The position numbers were made by a program, and so were the translations under genes. A DNA stretch of 64,000 bases from Solitalea canadensis DSM 3403 (lineage in GTDB: Bacteria; Bacteroidota; Bacteroidia; Sphingobacteriales; Sphingobacteriaceae), in NCBI RefSeq assembly GCF_000242635.2, contig NC_017770.1, positions 2,058,669 through 2,122,668 of the forward strand. Direction: 5' to 3'. Positions 45,805 through 52,680 of the stretch are shown one piece after another (the first letter of the stretch is position 1; each line of letters starts with the position of its first letter). Under the pieces are notes generated by a model that worked only from the letters and a program-made list of their open reading frames with translations, was not told the origin of the DNA and made no database searches.

Positions 45805-46092
45805 ACATTTTTTATTGAATAGTTAAGAGGTTAAACGTGCAATGTTAACTAAGGAAGTGAAACCATCCAATACCAAGAAGAGAGTATTTTAAATTAAGGG
45901 ATAGCGAAGTTGCTGCCGTTTTGAACGCATAATCTTGAGTAACTATGACTTTTTGGCATTTTTAAATTAAAGTAAGTGTCATTTTGTCTTATGAAGTTAT
46001 CGAAACTCATCAAAATAGGCATTGGTACATCCCTTGATGAATAGTAAACATCAAACAATAAAAAATTTAAAAACAATTAGGAGGATAAAACA
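45805..46092. promoter_or_regulatory. hsp20 upstream region with strong Shine-Dalgarno
   Basis: This 288-base gap separates two divergent genes. I see no coding frame I trust. Near its right end AGGAGG (46079-46084) stands eight bases before the hsp20 ATG, a perfect Shine-Dalgarno sequence, rare in this phylum and not seen before any other gene in the window. No convincing TAnnTTTG box precedes it. Confidence 0.6.
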
Positions 46093-46539
46093 ATGACACT
46101 TATCAAATGGAATAACCCAAGAAACATTGAACGAGTTAACCCTTTTGCACCATCGTTTAATGAGTTTTTTGAGAATATGTTTAACGGTAACTTACCTACA
46201 GAAAACGCACTTAAAGTACCGGCAGTAAATGTTTCTGAAACAGAAACCAGCTATACTGTTGAGTTAGCTGCTCCGGGCTTAACAAAAGAAGATTTTAAAA
46301 TTGATTTAGAAAAAAATACGCTTACGATTTCAGCTCAAAAAGAAACTGAACAAAAAGAAGAAGGCAAAAACTATCATCGTAAAGAGTTTAGTTTTTCAAG
46401 CTTTAAACGTTCATTCACCTTGCCTGAAACCGTAGATCGTGAAAATATTGGTGCCGAATACAAAGACGGCGTTTTATCACTGAGTATTCCCAAAAAAGCG
46501 GAAGCTCAGTTAAAAGCAAAACAAATTAAGGTTTCATAA
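46093..46539 (+). CDS. Small heat shock protein Hsp20
   Basis: A 148-residue alpha-crystallin-type chaperone that holds unfolding proteins. The alpha-crystallin domain covers about 43-135: VPAVNVSETETSYTVELAAPGLTKEDFKIDLEKNTLTISAQKE and the later SFTLPETVDRENIGAEYKDGVLSLSIPKK with the G-V-L motif. The C-terminal tail contains a variant IxI-type anchor (KQIKVS). It is monocistronic with its own terminator and an unusually strong ribosome binding site, consistent with high induced synthesis. Confidence 0.92.
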   Translation: MTLIKWNNPRNIERVNPFAPSFNEFFENMFNGNLPTENALKVPAVNVSETETSYTVELAAPGLTKEDFKIDLEKNTLTISAQKETEQKEEGKNYHRKEFSFSSFKRSFTLPETVDRENIGAEYKDGVLSLSIPKKAEAQLKAKQIKVS

Positions 46540-46570
46540 GTAGAGTAGTTGTTAGTTAGATTTAGTGTTA

Positions 46571-46597
46571 AGGGAGGCAATTGCCTCCCTTTTTTTA
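46571..46597 (+). terminator. Intrinsic terminator of hsp20
   Basis: AGGGAGGCAA pairs with TTGCCTCCCT, followed by T7. Confidence 0.88.
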
Positions 46598-46636
46598 TTT
46601 TTGAATAAATTCCTCAGCTGATAGCAAGTAATCTAT

Positions 46637-47128
46637 TTATGCCCTCATATTAATGTATTGTAATGGCTGTTCCAGATCTTCACCCCGCATTAATGAAATA
46701 ACCGCTTGTAAATCATCTATTTTTTTACCCTGAACACGCACTTGATCATCCATAATAGAAGCCTGTACTTTTAAGCCACTATCCTTGATTTTCTTTACGA
46801 TCTTTTTTGCCAATTCTTTATCAATACCTTCACGCACTTTAATATCCTTGCGGATCATGTTTCCGGCTGCATAATGCTCGTCGCCAAAGTCAAGGCAGTT
46901 TGCATCCAAATGTTGTTTCACCATTCTGCTGATGATCACATCTTGAATGGCTTTCATGCGCATATCATTCTCGGTAACAATTTTTACAATATTCGTTTTT
47001 TTATCCAGATCGATTTCCGTTTTAGAATCATGAAAATCATAACGGTTTACAATTTCTTTTTTGGCATTATTAATGGCATTATCAAGGGTTTGACCATCAA
47101 CTTTACTTACAATATCAAAAGAAGGCAT
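46637..47128 (-). CDS. YajQ-family nucleotide-binding protein
   Basis: A 163-residue protein of the UPF0234/YajQ family. The N-terminus PSFDIVSKVDGQTLDNAINNAKKEIVNRYDF is the family signature, with a two-lobed ferredoxin-like fold; KIVKKIKDSGLKVQASIMDDQVRVQGKKIDDLQAVI closes the chain. In Xanthomonas a homologue binds cyclic di-GMP; whether this one does is unknown. Confidence 0.9.
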   Translation of the reverse strand: MPSFDIVSKVDGQTLDNAINNAKKEIVNRYDFHDSKTEIDLDKKTNIVKIVTENDMRMKAIQDVIISRMVKQHLDANCLDFGDEHYAAGNMIRKDIKVREGIDKELAKKIVKKIKDSGLKVQASIMDDQVRVQGKKIDDLQAVISLMRGEDLEQPLQYINMRA

Positions 47129-47169
47129 ATGTTTAAAGCTTTAATAAAAATTATTTAATATAAAATTAT

Positions 47170-47199
47170 TTGAATACTAAGTAATTGTAAATAACTTTA
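47170..47199 (+). promoter_or_regulatory. Promoter of the H1-like gene
   Basis: TTG at 47170-47172 and TAACTTTA at 47192-47199 (one mismatch to TAnnTTTG) are 19 bases apart. Confidence 0.5.
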
Positions 47200-47229
47200 A
47201 GAAGAACCATTTAGCATCACACTTATCGT

Positions 47230-47730
47230 ATGACTCCATCAAACAAAGACGCTAAAAAAACTTCTAAGAAAATATTAGAAACAAATATAGCGTTAAAAAT
47301 CAAAGAAGCCTTAAAAGACATTGAACACGGCGATTCAAAAAAAGTGGTTAAAACTATTCAGGATGCAAGTAAAAAACTGGCAAGAAGAATACTCAAAGCC
47401 GCAAAGGAAATTGACAGGGAACTCACTAAAAAAGTAGTAGCGAAGCCACCGGAAAGTCAGCCAAAACTTTCGAAAGCTAAGGCAACAAAAGTTGTTGAAC
47501 GTGTAAAAAAGGTGGTAGCAAAAACCGAAGGAGGTGATGTTGCTAAAGAAAAGCCTAAAATTACTTCGGCCACCATACCGCCTGTAAAACAAATAAAAAA
47601 AGTCGTTAAAAAATCACCTGCAAAAGTAAAAAGTAGTACTGTTGCAAACGGCAAAACAGCTGCAGTAAAGAAAACTGTAAAGCCAGGATCTGTTAACCAG
47701 GAAGAGGAGCAGGAAAAAGGACATTCATAA
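47230..47730 (+). CDS. Lysine-rich histone H1-like protein
   Basis: A 166-residue very basic protein. Residues 15-70 form an amphipathic helical part (NIALKIKEALKDIEHGDSKKVV, ASKKLARRILKAAKEIDREL). Residues 71-155 are a low-complexity tail rich in Lys, Val, Ala, Pro and Ser (KKVVKKSPAKVKSS, AAVKKTVKP) resembling eukaryotic H1 tails and bacterial H1-like proteins. A short acidic end (QEEEQEKGHS) closes it. It probably binds nucleic acid. It precedes ppk by about 100 bases on the same strand. Confidence 0.7.
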   Translation: MTPSNKDAKKTSKKILETNIALKIKEALKDIEHGDSKKVVKTIQDASKKLARRILKAAKEIDRELTKKVVAKPPESQPKLSKAKATKVVERVKKVVAKTEGGDVAKEKPKITSATIPPVKQIKKVVKKSPAKVKSSTVANGKTAAVKKTVKPGSVNQEEEQEKGHS

Positions 47731-47832
47731 TGTTACCAGTTAAATCAATTCCTGCCTGTTAATAATTATTTAACAATTATTTAACTGCGAAAATAGTTCC
47801 GTTTGCACGAATGGAGCTATTTTTATTTTTTA

Positions 47833-49968
47833 ATGGAACTGGCATTAACACCAACAAAAACATCATTATTTGCGAAGATAGAGCGTATGACCGGAAAGAA
47901 AATGCCATTGGTTAACAGGGAATTGAGCTGGCTGGCTTTTAATGACCGTGTGCTCCAGGAAGCCTGTGATCCAACAGTTCCCCTGATTGACCGTATTCGT
48001 TTTTTAGCTATTTTCTCTAATAACCTTGATGAATTTTTTAGAGTAAGAGTTGCTACTATCGCCAGACTCACTAAAATTAAGAACGCCGAACGTTTTAATA
48101 TGGGGTTTAATCCTCGTAAAATCTTAATTGAAATTCAGGAAATAGGGAAGAAGCAACAGATCAGATTTGATAATATTTATAATGATGTTATTATGCCTGA
48201 ACTTGCCGAACAAAAAATATTCATTATCAATGATAAACAACTTAATGTTTCTCGTGGCCAGTTTGTGCGTAATTATTTCCAGGAAAAACTATTATCAACA
48301 TTAGTTCCGATTATGTTGGATGGACTTTCTGAGTTCCCTCAATTAAAAGATGAATCGATTTACCTTGTTGTTCAACTTTCAAATTCGAAGGGAAATGCAA
48401 AACCTAAGCGGGCGTTGATTGAGATTCCTACGGATGTACACTCACGGTTTTTGATCTTGCCGGAAACCAATAGTCTCAAATACATTATTCTTTTAGACGA
48501 TGTAATCAGGTATTGTCTTGATGACTTGTTTTCTATATTTAAATACGATGTATTCCAGGCTTATAGTATCAAATTAACACGTGATGCAGAAATGGATCTC
48601 GACAATGACATGACTTTAAGCATTGTCGACAACATATCTAAAAACCTGAAACTGAGAAGAAAAGGTAATCCGGTGCGTTTTGTATACGATTCGGATATGC
48701 CAGATGATCTTTTAGCTTACCTGGTTCGTCGAATTGGTTTAAAGCCTACCAACCTGATTCCAGGCGGTCATTATCATAACTTTAAAGATTTCATGTCGTT
48801 TCCTAATGTTGGAAGCAAGGAATTGGAATACCCGAAAACACCTGCATTACCGATAGCTGGAATTGATATTGGAGAAAGCATGTTAGAGATCATCTCAAAA
48901 AAGAACATCTTGGTAAATCTCCCATATCAGTCTTTTGATTATGTTATTCATTTCCTTCGAGAAGCAGCAATCGATCCTAAGGTGTTATCGATCAAAATTA
49001 CATTGTATCGTTTGGCTCAAAATTCTCGCATTATCAATGCATTAATCAATGCTGCCCGAAATGGCAAACATGTATTGGTGCTATTGGAACTAAAAGCTCG
49101 CTTTGATGAAGAAAACAATATTTTTTGGACAAGAAAGTTAGAGGATGAAGGTATAAAAGTGCTGTATGGAATTTCTCAATTGAAAGTCCACTCCAAAATT
49201 TGCCTGGTAACCCGTAAAGAAAACAACAAACTGGTACATTATGGAAATCTGGCAACAGGGAACTTTAATGAGAAAACGGCAAATATCTATGCAGACCACA
49301 GCTATTTTACAGCCGATCAGGCCATAACCAAAGATATGGACAACCTTTTCTATGATCTGGAAAAAGGCATCCTTGTTTCTACCTACAAAAGCTTATTGGT
49401 AGCGCCATTGGAAATGCGTAAAAAGATTGTTCGGTTAGTTGATAAAGAAATAAGCAATGCCAGAAAAGGTTTGACCAGCTACATGATCTTAAAGATGAAT
49501 AGCCTGAATGATGAACGCATGATTGCCAAACTTTATGAAGCAAACAAAGCGGGCGTTAAGATTCAGCTGATTGTAAGGGGCATTTGCTGTCTTGTCCCGG
49601 GAATGAAAGGTTACAGTGAAAATATTGAAGTAATTAGTATCGTTGATAAATATCTCGAACATGCTCGTGTGTTTATCTTTGCCAATAATGGAAAAGAACA
49701 GATATACCTGTCGTCAGCAGATTTAATGAACAGAAACCTTGATAACAGAGTAGAGGTAGCTTTTCCAATATTGGACAGAGAAAGTAAGCACACCATCCGA
49801 GAAATCATCAATATACAGCTTGCTGATAATCTGAAAGCCAGAATTGTCGACAAGCAACAAAAGAATATTTATAAGGAAAAGCAGTCGGAGGATGAACCCA
49901 ACGTTCGGTCTCAGATTGCGACTTATAATTTCTTGAAAAGCAAAGTAATTAATACTATTAACAAATAA
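47833..49968 (+). CDS. ppk1: Polyphosphate kinase Ppk1
   Basis: A 711-residue enzyme that builds polyphosphate from ATP. The family start LVNRELSWLAFNDRVLQEA is near residue 25; ATG 47833 is preferred over an in-frame TTG 30 bases upstream. The catalytic PLD-like domains have H453 (LKVHSKICLV, the expected phospho-histidine) and H610 (YLEHARVF). GNLATGNFNEKTA lies between them. It is followed after 47 bases by ppx, so synthesis and degradation of polyphosphate are coupled in one operon. Confidence 0.95.
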   Translation: MELALTPTKTSLFAKIERMTGKKMPLVNRELSWLAFNDRVLQEACDPTVPLIDRIRFLAIFSNNLDEFFRVRVATIARLTKIKNAERFNMGFNPRKILIEIQEIGKKQQIRFDNIYNDVIMPELAEQKIFIINDKQLNVSRGQFVRNYFQEKLLSTLVPIMLDGLSEFPQLKDESIYLVVQLSNSKGNAKPKRALIEIPTDVHSRFLILPETNSLKYIILLDDVIRYCLDDLFSIFKYDVFQAYSIKLTRDAEMDLDNDMTLSIVDNISKNLKLRRKGNPVRFVYDSDMPDDLLAYLVRRIGLKPTNLIPGGHYHNFKDFMSFPNVGSKELEYPKTPALPIAGIDIGESMLEIISKKNILVNLPYQSFDYVIHFLREAAIDPKVLSIKITLYRLAQNSRIINALINAARNGKHVLVLLELKARFDEENNIFWTRKLEDEGIKVLYGISQLKVHSKICLVTRKENNKLVHYGNLATGNFNEKTANIYADHSYFTADQAITKDMDNLFYDLEKGILVSTYKSLLVAPLEMRKKIVRLVDKEISNARKGLTSYMILKMNSLNDERMIAKLYEANKAGVKIQLIVRGICCLVPGMKGYSENIEVISIVDKYLEHARVFIFANNGKEQIYLSSADLMNRNLDNRVEVAFPILDRESKHTIREIINIQLADNLKARIVDKQQKNIYKEKQSEDEPNVRSQIATYNFLKSKVINTINK

Positions 49969-50015
49969 CCAATTTATACCAATTAGTTAATTGGAAACCT
50001 TTAAACGTTAAGATC

Positions 50016-50933
50016 TTGAGATACGCTGCTATTGATATTGGGTCAAACGCCGTAAGGCTGCTAATCGCCGACATTGTTGAGATCAATGACGAGGTTAGCT
50101 TTAAGAAAAACACCTTGGTTCGTGTTCCGCTCCGGCTGGGCGATGATGCATTCTTGGATAAACATATTTCTCCAAGAAAAGTAAACGATCTGCTGAAATC
50201 GATGTCGGCATTCAGAAACCTGATGGATGTTTACAAAGTACAAGACTATATGGCTTGCGCTACATCGGCGATGCGCGAAGCCGACAACGGTCCGGAAGTA
50301 GTTGAACGCGTTTTAAATGAAACCGGTGTTCAGTTGCAGATCGTTGACGGCAAAAGAGAAGCTAATATTATCTATTCGAGTCATATCGAAAAGTACCTCG
50401 ACTCACGACGGACCTATCTGTACATTGATGTAGGAGGAGGTAGCACCGAAGTTTCTGTATTTTCAAATGGCGTTTTAATCGACTCCAACTCCTTTAATAT
50501 CGGAACAATCCGCATGCTGGATAACCAGGATACCGAAGAAACCTGGCGCGACCTGAAAAACTGGATAAAAGAGAACACCAAAAACTATAAAACCATTTTT
50601 GGGATAGGAACCGGTGGAAACATCAACAAGATCTTTAAGATTTCAGGAGAAAAAGCGGGTACACCATTAACTTTCACCAAACTGAAAGCAATGTATGATT
50701 ACCTTAATTCATTCTCATTGAAAGACAGGATCAATGTTTTGGGGCTTAAAGAAGACCGTGCCGATGTAATTATCCCTGCATCCGAAATATACCTTACCCT
50801 AATGCGTTGGGCAGGTATTAAGCAATTGTATGTTCCCAAAGTAGGTTTAGTAGATGGAATTATACATCTGCTGATCGAAAAGAATTTCCCAAAAGCAATT
50901 TCAATTACAGAACGAAAAGAAGAATCCGTGTAA
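50016..50933 (+). CDS. Ppx/GppA-family exopolyphosphatase
   Basis: A 305-residue actin-fold phosphatase. AAIDIGSNAVRLLIAD (5-20) and YIDVGGGSTEVSVFSNG are the two phosphate-binding loops. It is short compared with E. coli Ppx (513), lacking the C-terminal HD-like domain, as in the two-domain Ppx/GppA proteins of Bacteroidota. The start is TTG 50016, since no in-frame ATG precedes the first loop and TTG gives the standard RYAAIDIGSN start. Exopolyphosphatase or pppGpp phosphatase activity are both possible; the ppk1 neighbour favours the first. Confidence 0.9.
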   Translation: MRYAAIDIGSNAVRLLIADIVEINDEVSFKKNTLVRVPLRLGDDAFLDKHISPRKVNDLLKSMSAFRNLMDVYKVQDYMACATSAMREADNGPEVVERVLNETGVQLQIVDGKREANIIYSSHIEKYLDSRRTYLYIDVGGGSTEVSVFSNGVLIDSNSFNIGTIRMLDNQDTEETWRDLKNWIKENTKNYKTIFGIGTGGNINKIFKISGEKAGTPLTFTKLKAMYDYLNSFSLKDRINVLGLKEDRADVIIPASEIYLTLMRWAGIKQLYVPKVGLVDGIIHLLIEKNFPKAISITERKEESV

Positions 50934-51054
50934 CACCGCAAAGACGCGGAGACGCAAAGGAGTATCTGTATAAACCGCAAAGACGCAGAGACGCTAAGAG
51001 ATTATTTCTTTGTGTCTTTGCGCCTTTTCGGTTATTTTCTTTGTGTCTTGGCGG
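50934..51054. repeat. accgcaaagacgc repeats, two direct and two inverted copies
   Basis: Direct copies of CCGCAAAGACGC(G/A)GAGACGC start at 50936 and 50975. Inverted copies, CTTTGTGTCTTTGCGCC and CTTTGTGTCTTGGCGG, end at about 51023 and 51054. The pair can fold into a long hairpin between convergent ppx and the next gene. The same family occurs at 13614-13741. Confidence 0.7.
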
Positions 51055-51360
51055 TTATTTACTTTCTTCCTGAATCGTGAAAATCTCTCTTCTACCACTT
51101 TTGCATAAGGGTATAAACTTTTGATACCAGCTTTTCCATTCCAAAGAAGCCATATTTTCCTGAGCAGAAGTTTCAAAATGTGCCAGGCTATCAAAGGTCA
51201 TTTCCAAGACCATCGTATAGGAATCTCCTGTAAGGTCAAACAATACTCTGTAAGGTTGTTTGTTAGAAGAAACGATAAGCATTTTTCCTTCTTTCCAAAG
51301 CTCTTTTGCCTCCCTGGCTTTACCAAATTCCAATTGGAAGATATTTCTGACAAGTATCAT
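51055..51360 (-). CDS. Small NIPSNAP/alpha-beta-barrel-like protein
   Basis: A 101-residue protein with the beta-alpha-beta pattern of dimeric ferredoxin-like barrels: ILVRNIFQLEFGKAREAKELWKEG, then YRVLFDLTGDSYTMVLEMTFDSLAHFE, then a helix and WYQKFIPLCKSGRREIFTI. This resembles NIPSNAP and similar small proteins. Function unknown. It abuts the repeat region. Confidence 0.6.
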   Translation of the reverse strand: MILVRNIFQLEFGKAREAKELWKEGKMLIVSSNKQPYRVLFDLTGDSYTMVLEMTFDSLAHFETSAQENMASLEWKSWYQKFIPLCKSGRREIFTIQEESK

Positions 51361-51426
51361 AACTAATTAAAAATTAGATTGGTTGTGAATTAAATTTACT
51401 TAAAAATTTATCAATAAAACAATTAC

Positions 51427-51457
51427 TTGCTTATATGTAGTTAACTACGTATTTTTA
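51427..51457 (+). promoter_or_regulatory. Promoter of the GNAT-marR unit with embedded operator
   Basis: TTG at 51427-51429 and TATTTTTA at 51450-51457 (one mismatch) are 20 bases apart. The spacer holds the perfect palindrome GTAGTTAACTAC (51437-51448), extended to 20 bp by matching ATA/TAT flanks with one mismatched pair. A MarR dimer bound here would block RNA polymerase. Confidence 0.6.
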
Positions 51458-51476
51458 TACATAAATAGATCAAAAT

Positions 51477-51971
51477 ATGGAAACAACTTTTCAAATTGAA
51501 CTACTCAGTAATAGAGATAGCAATAAAATAATAGACCTAATATTGCCAATCCAGCAAATTGAACATAACGTTCCGGTTACTTTGTCCGATCAACCTGATC
51601 TGTTAGACATCGAGTCATTTTATCATAAAGATGGGGGAGGTTTCTGGGGTGTTAAGTACAATGATGAAATAATCGGAACTATTGCATTAATCGCAATAGC
51701 AGGTAATGGAGGAGCGATCCGGAAAATGTTTGTGAAAAAAGAATTCAGAGGCAAAGAACTTGGTTTGGCCCAGCATTTATTGGAAAAACTAATAGAATAC
51801 TGCAAAACCAAGAATATTACCGATTTGTATTTAGGCACTTTTGATACACTGAAAGCAGCTATTCGTTTTTATGAACGAAATGGGTTTGAAGAAATAGCTA
51901 AAGAAAATTTACCTGCATCGTTTCCGGTAATGCAAGTTGATAATCGTTTTTATCACTTTAAGATTCATTAA
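51477..51971 (+). CDS. GNAT-family N-acetyltransferase
   Basis: A 164-residue acetyltransferase. GGGFWGVKYNDEIIGTIALIAIAGNGGAIRKMFVKKEFRGKELGLAQHLLEKL holds the acetyl-CoA-binding motif A, and TLKAAIRFYERNGFEEIAKENLPASFPVMQVDNRFYHF is the closing part, typical for GNATs cotranscribed or fused with MarR regulators. The next gene is a marR starting within the stop codon (TAATG). Substrate unknown. Confidence 0.85.
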   Translation: METTFQIELLSNRDSNKIIDLILPIQQIEHNVPVTLSDQPDLLDIESFYHKDGGGFWGVKYNDEIIGTIALIAIAGNGGAIRKMFVKKEFRGKELGLAQHLLEKLIEYCKTKNITDLYLGTFDTLKAAIRFYERNGFEEIAKENLPASFPVMQVDNRFYHFKIH

Positions 51972-52456
51972 TGATGAAGAATATAATTGATGAATCAGGT
52001 TTACTGGCCATCTCCACCAGATTGCAGCGTTTGAGCGACCAGTTGCGTAAAGATGGGCAGTTGATCTATAAAGCATATGGCATTGATTTCGAACCTAAAT
52101 GGTTTCCTGTAATTTATACGCTGCACCATAAATCACCACTTAGTGTAATGGATATTTCAATGGAGATTGGCTATACGCATCCTTCAACCATTAGCTTATT
52201 AAAGGAACTAGAAAAACTAAAGCTGATTGAGTCCAAACGGGACAAGAAAGATGACCGGAAACGCTTAATTCAACTAACCACAAAAGGGAAAGACTTAGTC
52301 AATCAGATCGAACCTATCTGGAAGGTAATGGTTGCTGCGTTAGAAACCCTTACCGCTACGACTAATAATATTATGAAGGCAATTGATGAAGTCGAAAATA
52401 ATATGAAGCAACAAGGATTTTATAATAGGGCCGAACAGATAAAACAAGGGTATTAA
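51971..52456 (+). CDS. MarR-family transcriptional regulator
   Basis: A 161-residue winged-helix regulator. The HTH and wing are MDISMEIGYTHPSTISLLKELEKLKLIESKRDKKDDRKRLIQLTTKGKDL with the D-x-R-D-x-R-wing pattern. The start codon overlaps the GNAT stop by one base. The palindrome in the upstream promoter is its likely autoregulatory operator. Confidence 0.87.
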   Translation: MMKNIIDESGLLAISTRLQRLSDQLRKDGQLIYKAYGIDFEPKWFPVIYTLHHKSPLSVMDISMEIGYTHPSTISLLKELEKLKLIESKRDKKDDRKRLIQLTTKGKDLVNQIEPIWKVMVAALETLTATTNNIMKAIDEVENNMKQQGFYNRAEQIKQGY

Positions 52457-52533
52457 TCAATTTCCGGACACCAAACTGTGTTCTTTTCACACTAAGATTT
52501 AGCAAAAAAAAAATTACTTAATTAACTGATAAC

Positions 52534-52564
52534 AAACTCAATAGCACCAACACTATTGAGTTTT
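52534..52564 (+). terminator. Intrinsic terminator of the GNAT-marR unit
   Basis: AAACTCAATAG (52534-52544) pairs with CTATTGAGTTT (52553-52563) and T residues follow. Confidence 0.7.
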
Positions 52565-52680
52565 CGTGTTTTAAGTTGATCATTATCATTTTAATTATTC
52601 ATTTAATATGTTCATTTTAGGCTGCGATATAATTGCTGAATAGCAGTTAAGGATAACCCTAAACCATTAATTAGTAAAGG

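Noticed and set aside
45894-46076. 60-codon minus-strand frame upstream of hsp20
   Set aside because: No signal, domain or ribosome site; low-complexity AT-rich region.
47335-47654. Minus-strand frames opposite the H1-like gene
   Set aside because: Phe-rich mirror images of lysine codons; typical antisense shadows.
50994-51194. 66-codon minus-strand frame over the accgcaaagacgc repeats
   Set aside because: Mostly repeat-derived and overlaps a better-supported gene in another frame.
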